A stretch of DNA of 64,000 nt. Origin: Triticum aestivum. Taxonomy: Eukaryota; Streptophyta; Magnoliopsida; Poales; Poaceae. Positions 21,291 to 32,242 of this stretch are shown here, in pieces (position 1 is the first letter of the stretch; every line of letters starts with the position of its first letter). A program made the translations under genes and the position numbers. The notes below the pieces were generated by a model that was not told the origin of the DNA, did no database searches, and worked only from the letters and a program-made list of their open reading frames with translations. The stretch is taken from NCBI RefSeq assembly GCF_018294505.1, contig NC_057807.1:272037369-272101368 (forward strand), given 5' to 3'.

Positions 21291-23035
21291 TGTTGGAAAT
21301 ATGCCCTAGAGGCAATAATAAAATGGTTATTATTGTATTTCCTTGTTCATGATAATTGTCTATTATTCATGCTAATAATTGTATTGATCGGAAACCGCAA
21401 TACATGTGTGAATACATAGACCACAACATGTCCCTAGTGAGCCTCTAGTTGACTAGCTTGTTGACCAACAGATGGTCATGGTTTCCTGACCATGGACATT
21501 GGATGTCATTGATAACAGGGTCACATCATTAGGAGAATGATGTGATGGACAAGACCCAATCCTAAGCATAGCACAAGATCCTGTAGTTCGTTTGCTAAAG
21601 CTTTGCTAATGTCAAGTATCATTTCCTTAGACCATGAGATTGTGTAACTCCCGGATACCGTAGGAGTGCTTTGGGTGTACCAAATGTCACAACGTAACTG
21701 GGTGGCTATAAAGGTGCACTACAGGTATCTCCAAAAGTGTCTGTTGGGTTGGCACGAATCGAGACTGGGATTTGTCACTCCGTATGACGGAGAGGTATCT
21801 CTGGGCCCACTCGGTAATGCATCATCATAATGAGCTCAATGTGACTAAGTAGTTAGTCACAAGATCATGCATTACGGAACGAGTAAAGTGACTTGCCGGT
21901 AACGAGATTGAACAAGGTATTGGGATACCGACGATCGAATCTCGGGCAAGTAACGTACCGATTGACAAAGGGAATTGTATACGGGATTGCTTGAATCCTT
22001 GACATCGTGGTTCATCCGATGAGATCATCATGGAACATGTGGGAGCCAACATGGGTATCCAGATCCCGCTGTTGGTTATTGGCCAGAGAGCTGTCTCGGT
22101 CATGTCTGCATGGTTCCCGAAGCCGTAGGGTCTACACACTTAAGGTTCGGTGACGCTAGAGTTGTTATGGGAATTAGTGTGCAGTTACCGAATGTTGTTC
22201 GGAGTCCCGGATGAGATCCCGGACGTCACGAGGAGTTCCGAAATGGTCCGGAGGTAAAGATTTATATATGGGAAGTCCTATTTTGGCCACCGGAAAATGT
22301 TCAGGATTTTTCGGTATTGTACCGGGAAGGTTCTAGAAGGTTCCGGAGTGGGGCCCACCTGCATGGGGGGACCCACATGAACGTGGGTAGTGGGGGAAAG
22401 GCCCCACACCCCTGGTCAAGGCGCACCAAGATCCCCCCTTAGAAGGAATAAGATCGTATCCCGAAGGGATAAGATCAAGATCCCTAAAAAAGGGGGATAA
22501 CAATCGGTGGGGAAGGAAATGATGGGATTTCTTTCCTCCCACCTTTGCCAACGCCCCAATGGACTTGGAGGGCAAGAAACCAGCCCCCTCCACCCCTATA
22601 TATAGTGGGGAGGCGCATGGGAGCTACACCCCTTGCCCCTGGCACAACCCTCCTCCTCTCTAACTCCACCTCCTCCTCGGTAGTGTTTGGCGAAGCCCTG
22701 CCGGAGAACTGCAAGCTCCACCACCACGCCATCATGCTGCCGGAGCTCTCCCTCAACTTCTCCTCTCCCCTTGCTAGATCAAGAAGGAGGAGACGTCCCC
22801 GGGCTGTATTTGTGTTGAACGCGGAGGCGCCGTCCGTTCAGCGTTAGATCGGATCTTGCGCGATTTGAATCGTGACGAGTACGACTCCCTCATCCGCGTT
22901 CTTGTAACGCTTCCGCATCGCGATCTTCAAGGGTATGAATATGCACTCATCCTCTCCCTCTCTTGTTGCTAGAATCTCCATAGATTGATCTTGGTGATGC
23001 GTAGAAAATTTTGAATTTCTGCTACGTTCCCAACA
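21291..23035 (+). repeat. 5' LTR of copia copy A
   Basis: 1745 bases, directly repeated at 28155-29899. It carries a TATA box at 22596-22608 and ends just before the PBS. Confidence 0.94.
22596..22608 (+). promoter_or_regulatory. TATA box of copia copy A 5' LTR
   Basis: CTATATATAGTGG downstream of a CCCCTCCACC stretch. The same word stands in all four copia LTRs of this window (also near 29459, 55387 and 62318), and it is the typical core promoter of BARE-type LTRs. Confidence 0.65.
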
Positions 23036-23036
23036 G

Positions 23037-23055
23037 TGGCATCATGAGCTAGGTC
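23037..23055 (+). other. Primer binding site, initiator-tRNA-Met type, copy A
   Basis: TGGCATCATGAGCTAGG one base after the LTR. It resembles the usual TGGTATCAGAGC of copia elements, with changes. The same sequence is present in copia copy B at 55835. Confidence 0.7.
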
Positions 23056-24364
23056 TATTGCATAGATTCTATGCACGAGTAGAACACAAGTTGTTGTGGG
23101 CGTTGATTTTGTTCTATATGCTTACCATTACTAGTCCTATCTTGTTTCGACGGTATTGTGGGATGAAGCGGCCCGGACCGATCTTACACGTACACTTACG
23201 TGAGACAGGTTCCATCGACTGACATGCACTTGTTGCATAAAGGTGGCTAGCAGGTGCCAGTCTCTCCCACTTTAGTCGGATCGGATTCGATGAAAAGGGT
23301 CCTTATGAAGGGTAAATAGCAATTGGCATATCACGTTGTGGCTTTTGCGTAGGTAAGAAACATTCTTGCTAGAAACCCATAGCAGCCACGTAAAACATGC
23401 AAACAACAATTAGAGGACGTCTAACTTGTTTTTGCAGGGTATGCTATGTGATGTGATATGGCCAAAAAGGATGTGATGAATAAAATATATGTGATGTCTG
23501 AGATTGATCATGTTCTTGTAATAGGAATCACGACTTGCATGTCGATGAGTATGACAACCGGCAGGAGCCATAGGAGTTGTCTTTATTTACTGTATGACCT
23601 GCGCGTCACCGAATAACGCCATGTAATTACTTTACTTCATTGCTAAACCGTTAGCCATAGTAGTAGAAGTAATAGTTGGCGAGACAACTTCATGGAGACA
23701 CGATAATGGAGATCATGATGATGGAGATCATTGTGTCATGCCGGTGACGATGATGATCATGGAGCCCCTAAGATGGAGATCAAAAGGAGCAAAATGATAT
23801 TGGCCATATCATGTCACTATTTGATTGCATATGATGTTTATCATGTTTATGCATCTTATTTGCTTAGAACGATGGTAGTAAATAAGATGATCCCTCATAA
23901 TAATTTCAAGAAAGTGTTCCCCCTAACTGTGCACCGTTGTGAAAGTTCGTTGTTTCGAAGCACCACGTGATGATCGGGTGTGATAGATTCTAACGTTCAC
24001 ATACAACGAGTGTAAGCCAGATTTACACACGCAAAACACTTAGGTTAACTTGACGAGCCTAGCATGTACAGACATGGACTCGGAACACAAGAGACCGAAA
24101 GGTCGAACATGAGTCATATAGTAGATACGATCAACATGAAGATGTTCACCGATGATGACTAGTCCGTCTCACGTGATGATCGGACACGGCCTAGTTGACT
24201 CGGATCATGTATCACTTAGATGACTAGAGGGATGTCTATCTAAGTGGGAGTTCATTAAATAACCAGATGAACTTAATTATCATGAACATAGTCAAAAGGT
24301 CTTTACAAATTATGTCGTAGCTCGCGTTTTAGTTCTACTGATTTAGATATGTTCCTAGAGAAAA

Positions 24365-27300
24365 TTTAGTTGAAAGTTGATAGTAGCAATTATGCGGACT
24401 GGGTCCGTAAACTGAGGATTGTCCTCATTGCTGCGTAGAAGGCTTATGTCCTTAATGCACCGCTCGGTGTGCTGAACCTCGAACATCGTCAGTGGATGTT
24501 GCGAACATCTGACATGCACGTTTTCATTACTATGTGATAGTTCAGTGAGTAATGTTAAATGGTTTAGAATTGAGGCACCGAAGACATTTTTGAAATGTCG
24601 CGGAACATATGAGATGTTCCGAGGGCAGAAATTGGGATTTCAGGCTCGTGCCCACGTCAAGAGGTATAAGACCTCCGACGAGTTTCTTAGACTACAAACT
24701 AAGGGAGAAAAGCTCAATCGTTGAGCTTGTACTCAGATTGTCTGGGTACAACAATCACTTGAATCGAGTGGGAATTAATCTTCCAGATGAGATAGTGATG
24801 TTTCTCCAAAGTCATTGCCACCAAGCTACTAGAGCTTCGTGATGAACTATAACATATCAGGGATAGATATGATGATCCTTGAAATATTCGCGATGTTTGA
24901 CACCGCGAAAGTAGAAATCAAGAAGGAGCATCAATTGTTGATGGTTAGTGAAACCACTAGTTTCAAGAAGGGCAAGGGCAAGAAGGGATACTTCAGAAAT
25001 GGCAAATCAGATGCTGCTCTAGTGAAGAAACCCAAGGTTGAACCCAAACCCGAGACTAAGTGCTTCTGTAATGAGGGGAACGGTCACTGAAGCAGAACTA
25101 CCCTAGATACTTGGTAGATGAGAAGGCAGGCAAGGTCGACAGAAGTATATTGGATATACATTATATTGATGTGTACTTTACTAGTACTCCTAGTAGCACC
25201 ATGGTAATAGATACCGGTTCAGTTGCTAAGTGTTAGTAACTCGAAATAAAAGGCTATGGAATAAACGGAGACTAGCTAAAGGCGAGGTGACGATTTGTGT
25301 TGGAAGTATTTCCAAGGTTGATGAGATCAAACATCGCATGCTCCCTCTGCCATCGGGATCGGTGTTAAACCTAAATAATTGTTATTTGGTGTTTGCGTTG
25401 AGCATAGACATGATTGGATTATGTCTATAGCAATACAGTTATTCATTTAAGGAGAATAATGGTTACTCTGTTTATTTGAACAATACCTTCAATGGTCTTG
25501 CACCTAAAATGAATGGTTTATTGAATCTCGATCGTAGTGATACACATGTTTCATGCCAAAAGATATAAGATAGTAATGATAGTACCACCTACTTGTGGCA
25601 CTGCCATGTAAGTCATATTGGTATAAAACGCATGAAGAAGCTCCATGTTGATGGATCTTTGGACTCACTCATTTTTGAAAAGTTTGAGACTTGCGAACCA
25701 TGTCTATTGGTATGTACGCATGAAGAAACTCCATGCAGATGGACCGTTTGGACTCACTTGATTTTGAATCACTTGAGACATGCAAATCATACCACATGGG
25801 CTATATGACTGAAAGCCTCGTTTTCAGTGAGATGGAACAAGAAAGCAACTTGTTGGAAGTAATACATTTTGATGTATCCTGTCCAATGAGTGCTGAGGCA
25901 CGCAAGTGGATATCGTTATGTTCTTACTTCACAGATGCTTTGAGTAGATGCTAAGTATATTTACTTGATGAAACACAAGTCTGAATTATTGAAAGGTTCA
26001 AGTAATTTCAGAGTGAAGTTGAAGATCATTGTGACAAGAGGATAAAATGTCTATGATATGATCATAGAGATGAATATCTGAGTTATGAGTTTGGTATACA
26101 ATTAAGACATTGTGGAAATTGTTTTACAACTAATACCGCATGGAACACCATAGTGTGATGGTCTGTCCGGACATCATAGATGCACCCTATTGGATATGGG
26201 GCATACCATTATGTCTCTTATCGAATTACCACTATCGTTTATGGGTTAGGCATTAGAGACAACCGCATTCACTTCAAATAGGGCACCACGTAATTCCGTT
26301 GAGATGACAGTGTATGAACTATGGTTTAGAGAAACCTAGGCTGTCGTTTCTTGAAAGTTGGGGGCTGCGACGCTTATGTGAAAAAGTTTCATCCTGATAA
26401 GTTCGAACCCAAAGCGGATAAATACATCTTCATAGGACACCCAAAACAGTTGGGTATACCTCCTAATTTAGATCCAGAAGCAAAAGTAATTGTTTCTAAA
26501 AACGGGTCCTTTCTACAGAAAAAGTTTCTCTCGAAAGAATTGAGTGGGAGGATGGTGGAGACTCGATGAGGTTATTGAACAATCACTTCAACCAGTGTGT
26601 AGCAGGGCACATGAAGTTGTTCCTGTGGCACCTACACCAATTGAAGTGGAAGATGATGATAGTGATCATGAAACTTCGGATCAAGTCACTACCAAACCTC
26701 GTAGGTCGACAAGGACGCGTACTACTTCAGAGTGGTACGGTAATCCTGTCTTGGAGGTCATGTTGCTAGACAACAATGAACCTACGAGCTATGGAGAAGC
26801 GATGGTGGGACCAGATTTTGACAAATGGCTCGAGGTCATAAAATCCGAGAGAGGACCCATGTATGAAAACAAAGTGTAGACTTTGGAAGAACTACTTGAT
26901 GGTCGTAAGGCTGTTGGGTATAGATGGGTTTTAAAAGGAAGACGGACAATGATGGTAAGTATCACCATTAAGAAAGCTCGACTTGTCGTTAAGATGTTTA
27001 CCGACAAGTTCAAAGAGTTGACTACGATGAGACTTTCTCACTCGTAGCAATGCTAAGAGTCTGTTGGAATTATATTAGCAGTTACTGCATTATTTATGAA
27101 ATCTTGCAGATAGGATGTCAAAACATTGTTTCCTCGACGATATTCTTGAGGAAAGGTTGTATGTGATACAACCAGAAAGTTTTTGTCAATCCTGAAAGAT
27201 GCTAACAAGTATGCAAAGCTCCAGCAATCCTTCTAAGGACTGGAGTAAGCATCTCGGAGTCGGAATATACGCTTTGATGAGATAATCAAAGATTTTGGAT

Positions 27301-28010
27301 TTATACAATGTTTATGAGAAACTTGTATTTCCAAAGAAGTGAGTGGGAGCACTATAGAATTTCTGATGAGTATATATTGTTGACATATTGTTGATCAGAA
27401 ATGAGGTAGAATTTCTAGAAAGCATATAGGGTTATTTGAAAAGTGTTTTTCAATGGTTGGATTAAGCTACTTGAACATTGAGCAACAAGATCTATAAGGA
27501 TAGATCAAAAATGCTTAATAGTACTTTCAAATAAATACATAGCGTGAGAAGATTTTGAAGGAGTTCAAAATAGATTGGCAAAGAAGGAGTTCTTGGCTGT
27601 GTTATAAGGTGTGAATATTGAGTAAGACTTAAGACATGACCACAGCAGAAGAGAGAGAAAGGACGAAGGTCGTCCCCTATGCTTCAGACGTAGGCTCTAT
27701 AGTATGCTATGCTGTGTACCGCACCTGAAGTGTGCCTTGCCACGAGTCAGTCAAGGGGTACAAGAGTGATCCAGGAATAGATCACAGGACAGCGGTCAAA
27801 CTTATCCTTAGTAACTAGTGGACTAAGGAATTTTCTCGATTATGGAGGTGGTAAAAGAGTTCGTCGTAAAGGGTTACGCCGATGCAAACTTTGACACTAA
27901 TCCGGATTATTCTAAGTAGTAAACCGGATTCATATAGTAGAACAGTTATTTGGAATAGCTCCAAATAGAGCGTGGTAGCTGCATGAAGGAGATGACATAG
28001 AGATTTGCAA
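24365..28010 (+). pseudogene. Degenerate copia gag-pol of copy A
   Basis: Recognisable in order: gag N-terminus (SSNYADWVRKLRIVLIAA then a stop at 24436), gag middle and basic zinc-knuckle zone (KKGKGKKGYF ... KCFCNEGNGH, 24839-25090), the GAG-pre-integrase segment (HVSHIGIKRMKKLHVDG, near 25610), integrase (LLEVIHFDVSCPMS, near 25850), and the start of reverse transcriptase (EPTSYGEAMVGPDFDKW, near 26780). RNase H-like remains extend to about 28000. Stops and frameshifts lie throughout. Several are shared with copy B, namely the stop at 24436-24438, the stop at 24840-24842 and the frame change beside it, so they predate the insertion of both. Confidence 0.85.
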
Positions 28011-28140
28011 AGCACACACGGATCTGAAAGGTTCAGATCCGTTGACTAATAACCTCTCTCACAAGCGAGATATGATCAAACCCCATGGGTGTCGATTCAT
28101 TACAATCACATAGGGATGTTAACTAGATTATTGACTCTAG

Positions 28141-28154
28141 TGCAAGTGGGAGAC
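28141..28154 (+). other. Polypurine tract of copia copy A
   Basis: TGCAAGTGGGAGAC directly before the 3' LTR, identical to the tract of copy B (60999-61012). Confidence 0.85.
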
Positions 28155-29899
28155 TGTTGGAAATATGCCCTAGAGGCAATAATAAAATGGTTATTATTGT
28201 ATTTCCTTGTTCATGATAATTGTCTATTATTCATGCTATAATTGTATTGACTGGAAACCGCAATACATGTGTGAATACATAGACCACAACATGTCCCTAG
28301 TGAGCCTCTAGTTGACTAGCTCGTTGATCAACAGATGGTCATGATTTCCTGACCATGAACATTGGATGTCATTGATAATGGGGTCACATCATTAGGAGAA
28401 TGATGTGATGGACAAGACCCAATCCTAAGCATAGCACAAGATCGTGTAGTTCGTTTGCTAAAGCTTTTCTAATGTCAAGTATCATTTCCTTAGACCATGA
28501 GATTGTGTAACTCCCGGATACCGTAGGAGTGCTTTGGGTGTACCAAATGTCACAACGTAACTGGGTGGCTATAAAGGTGCACTACAGGTATCTCCAAAAG
28601 TGTCTGTTGGGTTGGCACGAATCGAGACTGGGATTTGTCACTCCATATGACGGAGAGGTATCTCTGGGCCCACTCGGTAATGCATCATCATAATGAGCTC
28701 AATGTGACTAAGTAGTTAGTCACAAGATCATGCATTACGGAACGAGTAAAGTGACTTGCCGGTAACGAGATTGAACAAGGTATTGGGATACCGACGATCG
28801 AATCTCGGGCAAGTAACGTACCGATTGACAAAGGGAATTGTATACGGGATTGCTTGAATCCTTGACATCGTGGTTCATCCGATGAGATCATCATGGAACA
28901 TGTGGGAGCCAACATGGGTATCCAGATCCCGCTGTTGGTTATTGGCCAGAGAGCTCTCTCGGTCATGTCTGCATGATTCCCGAACCCGTAGGGTCTACAC
29001 ACTTAAGGTTCGGTGACGCTAGAGTTGTTATGGGAATTAATGTGCAGTTACCAAATTTTGTTCGGAGTCCCGGATGAGATCCCGGACGTCACGAGGAGTT
29101 CCAGAATGGTCCGGAGGTAAAGATTTATATATGGGAAGTCCTATTTTGGCCACCGGAAAATGTTCGGGATTTTTCGGTATTGTAACAGGAAGGTTCTAGA
29201 AGGTTCCGGAGTGGGGCCCACCTGCATGGGGGGACCCACATGAACGTGGGTAGTGGGGTCAAGGCCCCACACCCCTGGTCAAGGCGCACCAAGATCCCCC
29301 CTTAGAAGGAATAACATCATATCCCGAAGGGATAAGATCAAGATCCCTAAAAAAGGGGGATAACGATCGGTGGGGAAGGAAATGATGGGATTTCTTTCCT
29401 CCCACCTTTGTCAGCGCCCCAATGGACTTGGAGGGCAAGAAACCAGCCCCCTCCACCCCTATATATAGTGGGGAGGCGCATGGGAGCTACACCCCTTGCC
29501 CCTGGCGCAGCCCTCCCCCTCTCTAACTCCACCTACTCCTCGGTAGTGCTTGGCGAAGCCCTGCCGGAGAGCTGCAAGCTCCACCACCACGCCGTCGTGC
29601 TGCAGGAGCTCTCCCTCAATTTCTCCTCTCCCCTTGCTGGATCAAGAAGGAGGAGACGTCCCCGGGCTGTACGTGTATTGAACGCGAAGGCGCCGTCCGT
29701 TCGGCGTTAGATCGGATCTTCCGCGATTTGAATCGCCGCGAGTACGACTCCCTCTTCTGCGTTCTTGTAACGCTTCCGCATTGCGATCTTCAAGGGTATG
29801 AAGATGCACTCATCCTCTCCCTCTCTTGTTGCTAGAATCTCCATAGATTGTTCTTGGTGATGCATAGAAAATTTTGAATTTCTGCTACGTTCCCCAATA
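28155..29899 (+). repeat. 3' LTR of copia copy A
   Basis: 1745 bases. The last dinucleotide is TA instead of CA, a point change. The TATA word is at about 29459-29471. Confidence 0.94.
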
Positions 29900-29904
29900 G
29901 CTCT

Positions 29905-30285
29905 GGCCAGATCCATCGACGGGGAGGTGCGGGAGGTGGAGGTGGGGGTAGGGGCGGCGCGGGGAGGGAGGCTGTGCTAGGAGGAAGTTGGTGCGACGAC
30001 GCGGAGAAGGAGAAGGTAGGGAGGCAGCGCGGCAGCACAGGGAGGGAGGTGGTGCGACGGCGGGCTGGGATGGGGAGGTAGCGAGATGGAGGAGCATGGG
30101 GAGAGAGATGAGTAGTGATGAGAGGATAAGGTGGGGGTGTTTTTTTTTCTTTGGTGGTGTTAGTAGTTCGGTTGGTTGGTGGGAGTGGTGGGCAGTTCAG
30201 TCGGGCGGGTCATAGGTGTTAGCAGAATAAGCTCGGTGTTATGAGAATAAGACTCTTAAGGGTGTTATTAGAATATACTCACCCT
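29905..30285. other. Right part of the interrupted DNA transposon
   Basis: GC-rich up to about 30110, then three spaced copies of a GGTGTTAKHAGAAT-like word (30216, 30237, 30262) leading into (TA)n. These words, read in complement, match the left end at 18974-18990. Confidence 0.4.
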
Positions 30286-30457
30286 ATATATATATATATA
30301 TATATACATACATATATATAAATGCATAAACACTATTCTGATCATGGGATCAGAATAATATTCTGATCACAACCTGAACTGCCTAAGTAACGCGCTTGAA
30401 CTTCCCTCTGTACGAACCCGACCTTCTACCGCGAGTTTTTCTGATCATTCATATTGT
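30286..30457. other. (TA)n and truncated end of an unnamed transposon
   Basis: After TA-rich sequence comes CACTATTCTGATC with a perfect 9-bp hairpin (30335-30343 with 30348-30356), then TTCTGATCACA. The same arrangement stands at 16700-16742. The segment is cut at 30457 by the start of a truncated gypsy LTR. Confidence 0.45.
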
Positions 30458-30968
30458 TTATGCGCTATTTCATAAGGGACCGATTGGACCCAAAAGTTTA
30501 ATGCTATGGTTAGAATTTATTCTTAATACTTTTCTCGTAGTTGCAGATGCTTGCAGGAGGGTTAATCATAAGTAGCATGTTTGTTCAAGTAAGAACAGCA
30601 CCTAAGCACCGGTCCACCCACATATCAAATTATCAAAGTAGCGAACACAAATCAAACCAACATGATGAAAGTGACTAGATGAAATTCTCGTGTACCCTCA
30701 AGAACGCTTTGCTTATCATAAGACACTGTTTTGTCCTGTCCTTTGCCTCAAAAGGATTGGACTACCTTGCTGCATACTTGTTACTATTATCGTTACTTGC
30801 TCGTTACAAATTATCTTGCTATCAAACTATCCGCTACTTACAATTTCAGCACCTGTAGACATTATCTTACTGAAAACTACTGGTCATTTCCTTCTTCTCC
30901 TCGTTGGGTTCGACACTCTTACTTATAGAAAAGAGCTACAATTGATCCCCCATACTTGTGGGTCATCA
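30458..30968 (+). repeat. Truncated 5' LTR of Athila-type copy 2
   Basis: 511 bases matching the last third of the 3' LTR from TTTATGCGCTATT (39281) onward. It ends GGGTCATCA. The left breakpoint is abrupt, next to a transposon remnant. Confidence 0.9.
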
Positions 30969-30979
30969 AGGCTATTTTC

Positions 30980-30997
30980 TGGCGCCGTTGCCGGGGA
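30980..30997 (+). other. Primer binding site (tRNA-Asp type) of copy 2
   Basis: TGGCGCCGTTGCCGGGGA, 11 bases after the LTR, a perfect complement to the expected tRNA-Asp 3' end. Confidence 0.9.
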
Positions 30998-31060
30998 GTG
31001 AAGCGCCTTTGGTAAGGAAACATTTATATAGTGTGCGGAAATTTATTGTCACTTGTTACT

Positions 31061-32242
31061 ATGGAAAACAATCCTTTGAGGGGTTTGTTCGGGGTATGTT
31101 CACCTCATCCGGAACCACAATTAGATACCCCTCAACCTACTGCACCTACTGAAAATATTGAATATGAAATTCCTTCGGGTATGATAGAACAACTGCTAGC
31201 TAATCCTTATTTAGGAGATGGAAATGAACATCCTGATATGCACTTGATATATGTGGAACAAATTTATGGATTATTTAAGCTTGCAGGTTAACCCAGAGAT
31301 GAGGTGATGAAAAAGGTTTTCCCTTTATCTTTGAAGGGAAAATCATTGGCGTGGTATAGGCTATGCGATGATATTGGATCATGGAATTGGAATCGTTTGA
31401 AATTGGAGTTCCACCAGAAATTTTATCCTATGCATCTAGTTCTTCGTGATCGGAATTATATATAGAATTTTTGGCCTCATGAAGGAGAAAGTATCGCTCT
31501 ATCTTGGGGGAGGCTTAAGTCAATGTTATATTCTTGCCCCAATCATGAGCTCTCAAGAGAAATTATTATCCAGAACTTTTATGCTCGGCTTTCTTGTAAT
31601 GATCAAACCATGCTTGATACTTCTTGTGCCGGTTCTATTATGAAGAAGACTATTGAATTCCGGTGGGATCTTTTGGAAAGGATTAAACGCAACTCTGAAG
31701 ATTCGGAACTCAAGGAAGGTAAGGAGTCAGGTATTAAACTTAAGTATGATTGTGTTAAATCTTTTATGGATACCGATGCTTTTTAAAAGTTTAGCACTAA
31801 ATATGGGCTTGACTCTGAGATAGTAGCCTCCTTTTGTGAATCATTTGCTACTCATGTTGAACTCCCTAAGGATAAGTGGTTTAAATATCACCCACCTGTT
31901 AAAGAAGAAATTAAAGAACCACTACCAGTTAAACAAGAAACTACACTTTATAATGTTGATCCAATTGTTCCTTCTGCTTATATAGAGAAACCACCTTTTC
32001 CTGTTAGGATAAAGGAACATGCTAAAGTTTCAACTATGGTTAACATAAGCTATATTAGAACACCTAAACCTGATGAACAAATCAAAGTAGAACCTAGCAT
32101 TGCTATGGTTAAAGAACTCTTGGAAGAAGATATGGATGGGCATGTTATTTACTTCTGTGAAGAAGCTGCTAGAATTGCCAAACCTGATAGAAAAGATAAA
32201 AATAGACATGTTGTTGGCATGCCTGTTATTTCAGCTAAATAG
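31061..32242 (+). pseudogene. gag of Athila-type copy 2 with in-frame stops
   Basis: Starts at [12 protein letters not shown]. One frame holds the capsid-type region ([24 protein letters not shown]) to about residue 390, but it is broken by stops at 31289-31291, 31463-31465 and 31784-31786. It ends at 32240-32242 by a one-base deletion just before the protease. Relative to copy 1 all domains are present. Confidence 0.9.

Larger units (their letters stand above)
21291..29899 (+). mobile_element. Ty1-copia LTR retrotransposon, BARE/WIS/Angela group (copy A)
   Basis: 8609 bases: 5' LTR 21291-23035, PBS at 23037, degenerate gag-pol, polypurine tract 28141-28154, 3' LTR 28155-29899. Both LTRs are 1745 bases. 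They begin TGTTGGAAATATGCCC and end CCCAACA or, by one change, CCCAATA. Flanks are GATCT (21286-21290) and GCTCT (29900-29904), a target duplication with one mismatch. LTRs differ at about 60 sites by eye (about 3.5%). At a commonly used grass LTR rate of 1.3e-8 per site per year this suggests roughly 1.3 million years. Confidence 0.92.
18929..30285. mobile_element. Probable non-autonomous DNA transposon interrupted by a copia element
   Basis: The left part begins TAGGAGTACATACTCC and about 50 bases in has TATTCTGCTAACAC. The complement of the right end begins TAGGGTGAGTATATTC and about 60 bases in also has TATTCTGCTAACAC. Both carry CTTAAGAGT/CTAAGAGT words, so these look like imperfect terminal inverted repeats of roughly 60-70 bases. 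Without the copia insertion the element would be about 2.7 kb. No transposase frame is seen. No clear target duplication was found, since both sides abut TA-rich sequence. Superfamily (Mutator-like is possible) is uncertain. Confidence 0.35.
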
